Assembly: GCF_000003815.2 (NCBI RefSeq)
Contig: NW_023365728.1
Location: forward strand, 202,442-266,441
Direction: 5' to 3'
From: Branchiostoma floridae
Lineage: Eukaryota > Chordata > Leptocardii > Amphioxiformes > Branchiostomatidae
DNA length: 64,000 nt
Part shown: positions 25,701-50,920 of the stretch, piece by piece
Layout of the letters: each line of letters begins with the position of its first letter
Position numbering within the stretch: position 1 is the first letter of the stretch
The notes under the pieces: generated by a model
Seen by the model: the letters and a program-made list of their open reading frames with translations, nothing else
Databases searched by the model: none
Told to the model about the DNA's origin: nothing
Program-made: the position numbers and the translations under genes

Positions 25701-26872
25701 GTTGTATTTTACAGCTGCCCGTTGTCGTATTTTCCAGCTGCCCGTTGTTGTATTTTCCAGCTGCCCGATGTTGCATAGCGGACCCACCTGCGAATCACCC
25801 TCACTCCTGATAGCAGTCATAGCCGGGGCGTGTGCGGTTGTCATGGTGATTCTTCTGGTGTCTATTTACTGCTGCGTCAGCAAAAGGAGAGAAGCGCAGA
25901 AGTACAGAAAAAGGCAGAGACTCCCTCCTGTCGGAAGGTAACGTTATAGTTATGAAATATTACTCCTTTGCTTCTTAATACGGCCGTAACAAGACGTTTG
26001 TATGCGCATGCACCAGCTGTACGAAATAAAGTGTGAATCGTGATCTCCTTTCAGAGCGAACCCGGCGATGGAGTCCGACTACGACCTGGAGATCCCGTTC
26101 CACGAGCGGCCGGCCGTGAAGGAGGTCCTGACCCAGCCCTATGACCTGGCTATGTCAGAGGGCATGACCTACGACATGGCCCTGTCAGAGGTCAGGAACA
26201 ATGACACCAACGTCTCGCACCACTACCAGTTCACGCGAGAACAGGAGCAGAAGAGTAAAAACCAGGAGTGGAGGAGCAAGTTGGAGAGAGTGGACTCTAA
26301 AAAAGATGTAAGACTTGCTGGGAGCGTTTTTTGTATAGCGCAAAAACTTCTGTAGTTATCTATTTGTTTATTTATTTGTGTTGATGCTCTTACGACTGAT
26401 CTGCACATAAGACTTAAGGCTTATAACATAGATAAACAGCTGGTTCAAGCTATCAATGCAACATTCCCGTTTCGAAATGACGTCCTTTAAGGGTTAACTC
26501 CAGTCTAAACATGTTTATCTTCACCAACCTGTGGAGAAAGCTGCCAGTTGCCAAAGTGACTTTTCTGATGTCTTCTGCAAATGTGTATTTTAAGAGAGGA
26601 TTTGACGTTTTGCGCTTCGTTATTGTGCTTATTGAAGATGAGTGCCTTAAAAAGGTCTCTAAGAACTTGGTGCGTTTACTTTCATGTCCGGTAGGGGGCG
26701 CACTTGTATTGCCTTAACCAGGTGTGTTTACATAAATGTCCGATAGGGGGCGCATTTGTGACTTTGTGTTGTCTTGTTCCAGTTCCACATCAGGAGAGCG
26801 GTGTACAACCCGAACGGACTGAACAAAATGTCGGGGCTGAGGAAAAACCCGCTGTACCAGTCGGGCCGGTAG
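13708..26872 (+). CDS. Transmembrane mucin: signal peptide, PTS domain, SEA, EGF-like, TM, NPxY tail
   Basis: Exons: 13708-13762, 20674-23246, 23504-23562, 24179-24324, 24810-24951, 25761-25937, 26055-26307, 26783-26872. All phases join (1,0,2,1,2,2,0) to 1,164 residues. Signal peptide MTASVLLLFLGACLGVAS; an in-frame ATG at 13678 would add ten basic residues. Residues about 20-875, almost all from one 2.57 kb exon, are Ser/Thr/Pro/Ala-rich with many NxT/S sites: an O-glycosylated mucin domain. A SEA domain follows (about 870-945; FVAVEVVGFTRGSIVAEYRV) with GSIVA at the usual autocleavage position. Two EGF-like modules (CGAAVCGSDAFCERNSSG; GFCQNGGTCAVTEGTGAIC) close at GPTCE. TM helix LLIAVIAGACAVVMVILLV, then basic KRREAQKYRKRQR and a tail of about 135 residues ending NPLYQSGR. 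Architecture resembles membrane mucins of the MUC3/12/17 group and IMPG proteoglycans; no one-to-one orthologue is claimed. Intron 1 is 6.9 kb, so the first exon assignment is the weakest link. Confidence 0.85.
15460..15570. mobile_element. hAT-like MITE with exact 8-bp target duplication
   Basis: TACTCTCCAAGTAGAGGAAA at the left; the right arm ends TCTGCTTGGAGAGTA. The 8-bp repeat CCCACCAT abuts both ends (15452-15459 and 15571-15578). It lies in intron 1 of the mucin gene. Confidence 0.88.
16780..16890. repeat. Short direct repeats GCTTTACGTTGGTAAGTGC
   Basis: Three copies of a segment with (A/T)ACGTTGG(T/C)A(A/G)G followed in two by CAGGTATGTGATGT. About 45-60 bp spacing, inside a large intron. 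Confidence 0.6.
18770..19330. repeat. Tandem duplication whose second copy looks like miscalled sequence
   Basis: 18770-19030 is repeated at about 19036-19310, but in copy 2 many bases are replaced by their neighbours, making runs of A, T, C and G (for example CCCCCAAAAAAAAAAA and AAATTTTTTTTG). This is typical of poor Sanger peak separation, not of evolution. Confidence 0.7.
19300..19600. repeat. About 75-bp repeats with C homopolymers
   Basis: Four units containing CCAGCTCATGAGCTCA, GGGTCCGGGA or GGGTACCGG, a poly-C run of 10-17, and CATGGTGCATACTGTATG. The self-complementary TGAGCTCA core repeats in each unit. Confidence 0.85.
24483..24612 (+). mobile_element. tRNA-derived SINE-like element
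   Basis: GTGGCGTGATGTGGCCGTAA resembles the start and A box of a tRNA, and GTGTTTGAATTCC is a good B box about 50 bp later. A tail module with CTTTGGATAAGGTACTTAGT follows, as in tRNA-derived SINEs of marine invertebrates. Lies in intron 4 of the mucin gene. No intact cloverleaf, so not a tRNA gene. Confidence 0.5.
25455..25676. repeat. 44-bp minisatellite, about 5 copies
   Basis: Units of CTCGATTCTAGACGCGCAC followed by (T/C)CGACAATAAGGCAAATACTTAGTA. Alternating ACTCG and ACCCG variants suggest an 88-bp dimer. Intron 5 of the mucin gene. Confidence 0.92.
25684..25760 (+). repeat. 23-bp repeat copying the 3' splice site of the TM exon
   Basis: TATTTTCCAG|CTGCCCGTTGTTG-type units precede the real acceptor at 25760. 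Three earlier copies at about 25692, 25714 and 25737 carry a full acceptor plus the first exon bases. The last copy is the one used, because it gives CSCPMLHSGPTCE completing the EGF module. Confidence 0.85.
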
Positions 26873-27222
26873 TCATCATCATCATCTCATTATCATCATC
26901 ATCATCTCATCATCATCATCATCCCATCATCATCGTCATCCCATCATCATCATCCCATCATCATCGTCATCCCATCATCATCATCCATGATCATCTCATC
27001 ATCATCATCGTCATCTCATCATCATCTCATCATCATCCCATCATCATCATCCCATCATCATCCCATCATCATCATCTCATCATCATGTCATCATCTCTAC
27101 CAGTCATCATCATCTCTTCACCATCTCATCATCATCCCATCATCATGTCAACATCATCATCTCAACATCATCATCTCATCATCATCATCTCATCACCTCT
27201 ACCAGTCGGGCCGGTAGTGGTC
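26868..27222 (+). repeat. (CAT)n tract bracketed by copies of the mucin gene's last codons
   Basis: The stop region TACCAGTCGGGCCGGTAG (26855-26872) is followed by about 320 bp of CATCAT with CCCATCATC variants. The array ends with a second copy, TACCAGTCGGGCCGGTAGTG (about 27200-27219), and holds a partial one (CTCTACCAGTCATC, about 27098). The His/Ser-rich frames are artefacts. Confidence 0.9.
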
Positions 27223-27548
27223 ACCCGAATGTACAGTAGCGACTAAAACCAAATGTATCTATTCAACAGGTAAAATGTCTCTCCGCAAGTGAGAAAAGTC
27301 GGGGTATAAATCAATGTACAGAGGAGGACTCTATTCCTAGAAAGGTGCTTTGCAAACCTATTCCTTAACAACTTACTTGTTTCGACGCTACAATTATTAC
27401 AGGTATCAATTTGACTTTTTACATGCGTCAAGAGAAATCTGCTACATTTGGTAATATGATGTGGGAAGCTCCTTACATAAGTCTATATCATCACTGGTTG
27501 TGTAGCAGGATTGATGCACATATTTATCATATTGTGAATCTGATTGGT

Positions 27549-27554
27549 AATAAA
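27549..27554 (+). promoter_or_regulatory. Candidate polyadenylation signal of the mucin gene
   Basis: First AATAAA after the stop at 26872, with no competing gene between. Confidence 0.4.
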
Positions 27555-28326
27555 GTTTACCCGGGGTTACACCACATTGGCATGTCGACCCAGCTTCGAT
27601 CTTTTTTGTATTTGCTTTCCCCTTTTGACGTAACGATGAGGAATAATCAGAGGCAATACAAAATAACCGGACAGTAGGAGATTAGGAGATAGCGAGTACC
27701 TTTATAAATACAGCAGTTTTGAGACATCAGAAGCCGACCCCTTTCCCACAGATAAACCTACCGTAGACAATAAGTCTCATCCCACAGCCGAGACAAAGCT
27801 GTTGCCACAGCACGCCAGGAATCGCCATGGAAAAGGATCCGGCTGTCTTAGTGACGTTTGGAAAGTGTTTTCATGCCGTAATTATCCCGATTTTGGCGAG
27901 GCTCACAACAAAAGAGTTCCTCCCGTGTTATGACTGTCACAGTAATAATCCAGCATAATCACATGGTGCACACAGAGGGGAGCTGGGATAGGTTTTATGT
28001 TTCACGAGGTGTAAACGTAAAAGTGGTGCAGAAATAGGTATATTTGCAGCACAGACCGTTCCATCCCTGTACAAATTAATATCTTTGTTTACACATAAAA
28101 GCAGTCACTCAAACAACTGTAAAGATTTTGCTTGTCTGTAATCTTGCCTGTCTTATGACATGTACCCAGTGCCTGGATGTCTAACCTTCGTCACCATAGT
28201 TTGACGGTTCGTAAAACCGGGGCACCGGCTCTGGGCGTATTTTACACACCAGTTTTGCACAGTTAGTACAATCTGCGTAAATAAATGTCAACGTTGTTTT
28301 GAACTTTGGATTGATCCAAGGGTTTC

Positions 28327-28386
28327 GCTACCATGGAGACATGGGTCCCGTTACCATGGAAACAAGGCTTTCGTTACCACGGAGAC
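28327..28386 (+). promoter_or_regulatory. Three RFX-type X-box motifs at 23-bp spacing
   Basis: GCTACCATGGAGAC (28327), GTTACCATGGAAAC (28350) and GTTACCACGGAGAC (28373). The middle one is a perfect palindromic X-box (GTTNCCATGGNAAC). They lie about 410-470 bp upstream of the start codon at 28796, so they may belong to its promoter. Confidence 0.5.
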
Positions 28387-28795
28387 GTTGAGCCATAAGG
28401 CGCTGCCACCGGCATCCCAAACCAGCTCAGACCACAGGACCCCCGAGACGCTCCTGTAGCTGTGCCTGTACGCGGGTTTGGTGATACACGGTTCCCTGAG
28501 GCCCGGCCACAGACCCCGTACCATGGTGCAACCGCAACCTGAGGACAGTTCCGAGCTAGCCGTGCACGTGTCCTGTAAAATTCAGCCGGCTTGTAGTTCC
28601 AAAAAGGCAGTTCTAGGTTCTTGTCGGCGGTTGGCTCTGTCACAGCCTGCTTGACAACTCACGACATCAAAATCGTACGTTGAAACTCGCAGGACGACCT
28701 TCACCGCCTGTGAACGCACCCGGCAGGAAGACGCTGCGGAAATTAGAGACGCGGCGGGAAGACGCGGTAGGAAGACGCGGCGGGAAGACGCACCG

Positions 28796-30890
28796 ATGGC
28801 GCAGGTCCTGAGGTACATCGCGGTGCTGACGGCAGTCCTGCAGCTGGCTGGCGCTTGGAAAGGTGAGTTTTCAGGTGTGTGGCGGAAGTTGGGGTGGAGG
28901 TTGGGGGTGTAGGTGTAGGTGTAGGTGAGCTGATCGGATGTTTCTGGCCGAGAGGCTTGCAGACACAAGAGACCATGGGTTCCTTTCCTGGTGTTCTGGG
29001 CCAGACGTCGTGTCCTTACATGACTTCGGTTCCATTTTGGTACAATGACATCGACGTTCCAATACCGTGCCCTACACGAAGTAGACTACAACCCACTGCC
29101 CCTACGGCATTAAAAGATAATTTTTACCACCCCTTTGTCAGCATGATTCACTTTTTGCCCCACGTCCCGGAAAGGTAAAGTCTGAACTCTCATAATGGAG
29201 GGGCGTTTCTTTTCCCGCTAGTTGCAGCGCATGCGATAGTCGACCCAGGTCCACAGCAATTCATATGGGTTAATTCATGACGTAATCAGTTCAGGCTTGT
29301 GGTTCAGGGATAATGTATATAAAATCAGCGTTAGGACTATTATTCCTGATTCAAATGATAAGATGGTGCCAGTGTGGAAGCTGAAGTACATTTGTGCAGT
29401 TTCTATATAAATACCCATTGTGTATCCTTGACACCATAGAGTCCACCGCCGGCCCAGGAACAGCTGGCGGCAGGACAGTACAACCCACATCTGCAGAGAC
29501 TTCAGCACGTGCGGCGCTGATGGGCGAGTCCGAAGGTACAACACACGGCGTTGTAACGGTTGTACCTACAACAGAAGCTGGCACTACAGTACAAGCCACA
29601 TTGTCTGGGACGTCAACTTACACCACACTACAGCCAGACGTGGATAGCACTGAGAGCGAGCCTGAAGGCACAACCAACGGCATAGCAACGGTTGTACCCA
29701 CAATAGAGTCTTCTGTGGTTGACACTTCTGTACACACCGACTTTGCCGAGACAACAGCACATACAACGCCACGGCCTGGTGTCAGCACCGAGGATGAGCT
29801 GGAAGGTACAACCAATGCTGTTGTAACCGTTGTGCCTACAACAGAGGCTACCATCGGTCTAGATCGCGAGCTCGGTACGACAGATGGCATCACAACGGAG
29901 GCGAGTCCGGATGTTGTAGTTGTTGTAACTGAGTACAGCGAACTGTCTACATCTGAACCCGACGTCATGACAGCCGTGTCCATAAAGTACGCTGAGGCGA
30001 GTGCAGCTACGACTGAAGTTGGCTCCGCCGCGCGATCCACATTCCTCGCCACGCCCGGACCTACAACTCCACAACCACAGACTTGGGACACTACTTCATT
30101 CTCTCCAGCCACAAACAGTCCAGAGACGCCATCGACACCAACAACACCGGTCACGGGTACAACCGAGCAACCCTGTACCTACTGGGTCTTATGCCAACCA
30201 AGACGGCCTGTTGAATCGCTGACGACACGCGCAACTACAACCACCAACAGCACAACGCACGCAACTACAACCACCAACAGTACAACGCACGCTACTACAA
30301 CCACCAACAGTACAACGCATGCAACTACAACCACCAACAGCACAAAGGGCACATCGCCTGCGACTGGGACTCCTGCGAATGCTGGAAATGGCTGTGCGTT
30401 TTGGTTCTTTTGTGGGAACGTTTCTGTGGAGCCCCCAGCGGACAGCTTGGGGGACTTAAGTCACCAAGTCACGTCCTCAAGCCCGGAGAACATCTTCACA
30501 CAACCTTCACAACGCACAGCTGTGGAAACGACTCGGGAAGCTTCAACAAGACCAGCTGAAGCTTGTGCGTTATGGTGGGAATGGCAGTGCGCCGTGGAGC
30601 ATTCAACTCTCCTAACAGCAACACAGCATCAGCACACGCACACACCCACTGCGGCTACCCACCATCCAACAGCAACAATACAACATCCAAAGACTCCCAC
30701 TGCGGCAACCAACCTACCTATTGACCCTACAACCACGCCTGCGGTGACGGGACGGCGGCCCTGTAACTTCTGGCTGGGGCAGTGTGGACCAAATAACCGA
30801 GTCCCGCCGGCAGAAACCGCCAGCAGCCCCGCCGAGACACAGACGAACCGCTGCTGGTACTGCCTGTTCAGCCAACACGGGAACAGATAA
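28796..30890 (+). CDS. Secreted Thr-rich mucin-like protein with Cys-Trp-Cys motifs
   Basis: Two exons, 28796-28862 and 29440-30890, joined in phase 1: 505 residues. Exon 1 is a signal peptide (MAQVLRYIAVLTAVLQLAGA). Residues about 23-270 are Thr/Glu/Val-rich with imperfect repeats of about 45 residues containing EGTTNGIATVVPT. A stretch of Pro/Thr and four ATTTTNSTTH decapeptides (30-bp DNA repeat, about 30228-30347) follow. Five small Cys/Trp motifs stud the C-terminal half: CTYWVLC, CAFWFFC, CALWWEWQC, CNFWLGQC, CWYC. No TM helix after the signal, so probably secreted and O-glycosylated. I recognise no family. The intron is 577 bp; the 5'UTR has GGGAAGACGCGG repeats (about 28750-28792). 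Confidence 0.75.
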
Positions 30891-32940
30891 GGCTGGCACA
30901 TCGGACAGGTCATTTCCGTAAGAGTTTGGTTCCGGAACCTGACATCGCGACTCGCTAATAATGTTTGTGGCAAAAGCGAAATGTAAACATTGCATAAATC
31001 TTAGGTACTTGACGATAATTATGCAGTCAACGGGTTTTCGCCAGTCGTGGCACCAGGTTCCGATCGGTTGCCGCGTCACTATGACGTCATCTGGCGGAGA
31101 AAATCAGGAGTATGATTTGAAAGATCCGATGTTAAATTACATCAGAAGGATGTATATTTTGTATATATTTGTTTGTTTATTGAATAATGATGGTTGCTTG
31201 TACCCAAAAACTTTGTATATTTAGTGTCATTGGTGACATAACCACCTTTATAGACACGCCCAGCTCACATGGCTTAGCGGTTGTCGTGGCGCTTTTGACT
31301 GTATAATCCACGCTTTGGGCAGTATAAACCCAGGTTTTATTATTTTCATCCAGAATGAAAGAAGATCTATCCAACACGAAACATCCCTAGGAACCCTAGT
31401 TTATTCTTACCACAACAAAGACATGTAGCAGTGTTAGCCTCCACTGGCCTTCGGACGGGGTATGGACCGGGCAATTTGGCAAAAGGGGGGAATCTGTCAG
31501 GAGAGCGAGTCCGCGGGAAGGGTAACTTTGGCCCTGCGCGGCCGGACAACGAGACAGTAGCCAAACTCACGGGCAAATATTCTCCCTACAGACAGTGGAG
31601 TTGGTCTGGTAGAGACCAGTGATGTCATCATCACAGGCATTGGACAAAACATGGATTTTGTAAATCTTCAGGGATTGTTTGATATGTTACAATGTTAATT
31701 ATGCAACGTTGCAACTTGGAATAACCTTCATCTATCGATATATACCAAGATGAACTGAAATATACAAAGCAACCTACAAAAGTACCAGATAGTACTGTAT
31801 CCATCCAATAGATTTGCTTACAAAATACCACAATTCATTAACTTGTTCATTATTTATTCATCCTTGTGTATTGTTTGTGTTTTGTACAGTTATCCATGAT
31901 TATTATCAGTATGTTGCTGCTTCTATATTTTAACTATTTACACGCTCCATCGATGCACTCTTATCTGTTCCTAAAGGACTCCACTTGCTCTGCACATACG
32001 TAACAATGCAATAGTTAACGAAAGATATCCTGGACAAAGGGTTAAAAACGGAGATTGTAGGGCAGTGTGGAAATGCTGCCACTAACAGTTTTCCGTCAGG
32101 GATAAACCAGAAAAAAATGTCATGCCCTTTTTCTCCCCCAACTTTCATAATAAATACAGAACATCAAACGTGCACTTATAACATACAAAAGTCAAGCTAG
32201 CAAATATAGCAGATAAAATTCTCAACAAAAGTAGACATTTTATGTTCCTTAAGTGGTCCTGACCTTATGCCAATCTATGTTTATACAACAATTCATCATC
32301 ATCATCATCATCGGTCGACGTGATCACACATGTTCGCACATGTACATTTATGAAAAACCAAAATCCAGCTGGATTATGTTAATTAGCTGGATGATGTTAT
32401 TAAGTGCATTCTGAGCAGGATTATATCCAGACAGTCGACAGTTGACTTCAATGGTTCATGAATCTGAAATTTTGCAGTTGACACTAAATCTTCTAATAAA
32501 CTCATGAATTTATTCAATTGTTTCAATTGCCATTTTTTCTGCTTGGAAGAAGAGTAGTGAACAAAGTTTCCTTCGTGGTATATCTAAGGAAATCTTTAGT
32601 TAATAACACTGGAAATGTACAGAAAGATCTTACAGCTAGCGAAAACCTCTTTCTTCACTTGTGGAAATGTACGGCATAATGTTCACGACCTTACTCATTG
32701 CAACATTAAAACACTCACGCCTACAATATCAATGTACTGACTTCACCATAAAACTGACAACTACATGACATATAATAACCCGGAGTGTTCACTTGTTGAA
32801 TTACTGACCTACAAGCTTGCTGACATGTTATAAGTTGCTTTCTATGATACTTCAGAATCTATGTCAAGTCTATGACAAGTTCAAGATCCTCTAGACTGTA
32901 AACCATGTCTAAAATGTTCTGTTGTATTTGTGGGGTTTGT
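30891..32940. other. Intergenic / 3' flanks, no further gene seen
   Basis: The secreted-protein gene (plus) and CDK8 (minus) converge here. Only short open frames without domains. Candidate minus-strand AATAAA signals (plus-strand TTTATT) for CDK8 lie at 32509-32514 and 31853-31858; I cannot decide between them. A short (CAT)n tract is at about 32294. Confidence 0.5.
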
Positions 32941-34163
32941 GCTAATATCTGTGCTGCTGTCCGTACGATGTTGTGTTGGGGTGGGTAGCTAATATCTGTG
33001 TTGCTGTCCGTACGATGTTGTGTTGGGGTGGGTAGCTAATATCTGTGCTGCTGTCCGTACGATGTTGTGTTGGGGTGGGTAGCTAATATCTGTGCTGCTG
33101 TCCGTACGATGTTGTGTTGGGGTGGGTAGCTAATATCTGTGCTGCTGTCCGTACGATGTTGTGTTGGGGTGGGTAGCTAATATCTGTGCTGCTGTCCGTA
33201 CGATGTTGTGTTGGGGTGGGTAGCTAATATCTGTGCTGCTGTCCGTACGATGTTGTGTTGGGGTGGGTAGCTAATATCTGTGCTGCTGTCCGTACGATGT
33301 TGTGTTGGGGTGGGTAGCTAATATCTGTGCTGCTGTCCGTACGATGTTGTGTTGGGGTGGGTAGCTAATATCTGTGCTGCTGTCCGTACGATGTTGTGTT
33401 GGGGTGGGTAGCTAATATCTGTGCTGCTGTCCGTACGATGTTGTGTTGGGGTGGGTAGCTAATATCTGTGCTGCTGTCCGTACGATGTGGTGTTGGGGTG
33501 GGTAGCTAATATCTGTGCTGCTGTCCGTACGATGTTGTGTTGGGGTGGGTAGCTAATATCTGTGCTGCTGTCCGTACGATGTTGTGTTGGGGTGGGTAGC
33601 TAATATCTGTGCTGCTGTCCGTACGATGTTGTGTTGGGGTGGGTAGCTAATATCTGTGCTGCTGTCCGTACGATGTTGTGTTGGGGTGGGTAGCTAATAT
33701 CTGTGCTGCTGTCCGTACGATGTTGTGTTGGGGTGGGTAGCTAATATCTGTGCTGCTGTCCGTACGATGTTGTGTTGGGGTGGGTAGCTAATATCTGTGC
33801 TGCTGTCCGTACGATGTTGTGTTGTGGTGGGTAGCTAATATCTGTGCTGCTGTCCGTACGATGTTGTGTTGGGGTGGGTAGCTAATATCTGTGCTGCTGT
33901 CCGTAAGATGTTGTGTTGGGGTGGGTAGCTAATATCTGTGCTGCTGTCCGTTCGATGTCGTGTTGGGGTGGGTAGCTAATATCTGTGCTGCTGTCCGTAC
34001 GATGTTGTGTTGGGGTGGGTAGCTAATATCTGTGCTGCTGTCCGTACGATGTTGTGTTGGGGTGGGTAGTTAATATCTGTGCTGTTGTCCGTACGATGTT
34101 GTGTTGGGGTGGGTAGCTAATATCTGTGCTGCTGTCCGTACGATGTTGTGTTGGGGTGGGTAG

Positions 34164-34166
<3 letters not shown>
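32941..34166 (-). repeat. 47-bp minisatellite of the CDK8 stop region, about 26 copies, in the 3'UTR
   Basis: On the minus strand each unit reads TACGGACAGCAGCACAGATA, then TTAG and CTACCCACCCCAACACAAC: it re-encodes SYGQQHRY plus the TAG stop. Only the unit nearest the exon (stop at 34166-34164) terminates CDK8; the rest follow it in the 3'UTR. Units are nearly identical, with a few substitutions between 33480 and 34090. Confidence 0.95.
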
Positions 34167-50214
<16,048 letters not shown>

Positions 50215-50912
50215 AGCTATCCCGCTGCGTCACAAACACCCAAGGAACCCTAATAGAATGTAAATCTCCAACAAAAGCGGCACTGCGTCCTGTAAAGTAA
50301 GTACTCATGTGAAATAAAAATGGACAAAATGTAAGAAATTTTCATCCAAAGGGCGCCATTTTGGTCTCCCATTCACTGACGTCATGACTTTGCGATACGT
50401 CGTAAAATCGAGATGGAAGACCAAAAATGCGCATTTTCAGCACCAAATCGGAAACATGACCTCATGTGATGTTAACGCGATAGATATAAAGATATTTCAT
50501 GACACTATTGATCTCAAAGTCATTGAGCATCATTTGTTAACACAGTGTCGCGAAAGGCCGGCGATTACATTTACAGTGGACAAACGTAAACAAAAGATTT
50601 TAAGATTTTATGACCAGTATATAATTCTGTATTCAGCAAAAAAATATATTTCTTTTTCTAATTTTATTGCTTTTGTACTTCTATCTAACTATGATGAAAG
50701 AAAAGGTTTTTATTCAAATCTAATTCAAAGGGAAAACCATCCCTACAAGTAAATTTGGAATAGTCCATATTGCCGTAAACCGTTCTGATCTCGTCCGTCC
50801 GAAGGCAGACGGTACCCTCGTCACTTGTGCTGCTGTATGGCGTTTGTCCGCACGGATTCGTACCGAGCTGCAGGGATCGCGTGCCTCAGGCCCTCCATCT
50901 ACTTTGTGGACG
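50215..50912. promoter_or_regulatory. Probable bidirectional promoter of CDK8 and AMD1
   Basis: 698 bp separate the divergent start codons. It contains a palindromic CRE, TGACGTCA (50377-50384), and GGGCGCCATTTTGG (50351-50364), which on the minus strand reads CCAAAATGGCGCC, a YY1-type core. A 122-codon plus-strand frame (50384-50752) crosses its AT-rich middle. No TATA box at a convincing position. Confidence 0.55.
50384..50752 (+). other. 122-codon open frame in the CDK8-AMD1 intergenic region
   Basis: ATG to TAG without repeats; Lys/Ile/Tyr-rich product with no signal peptide or TM segment and no domain I recognise. Either chance, or part of the AMD1 5' leader. Listed because non-repetitive frames of this length are rare here. 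Confidence 0.2.
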
Positions 50913-50920
50913 ATGGCTAG
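50837..50920 (+). promoter_or_regulatory. Upstream ORF overlapping the AMD1 start codon
   Basis: ATG at 50837 opens a 27-codon frame (MAFVRTDSYRAAG...) that ends at TAG 50918-50920, overlapping the AMD1 ATG at 50913 in another frame (ATGGCTAG). Mammalian AMD1 is controlled by a short uORF sensing polyamines; this one is longer and unlike it. It matters only if transcription starts upstream of 50837. Confidence 0.45.

Noticed and set aside
26704-27246. His/Ser-rich frames after the mucin gene stop
   Set aside because: (CAT)n microsatellite.
50760-50912. Vertebrate-type hexapeptide polyamine uORF in the AMD1 leader
   Set aside because: No short frame of that kind found; only the 27-codon overlapping uORF is present.
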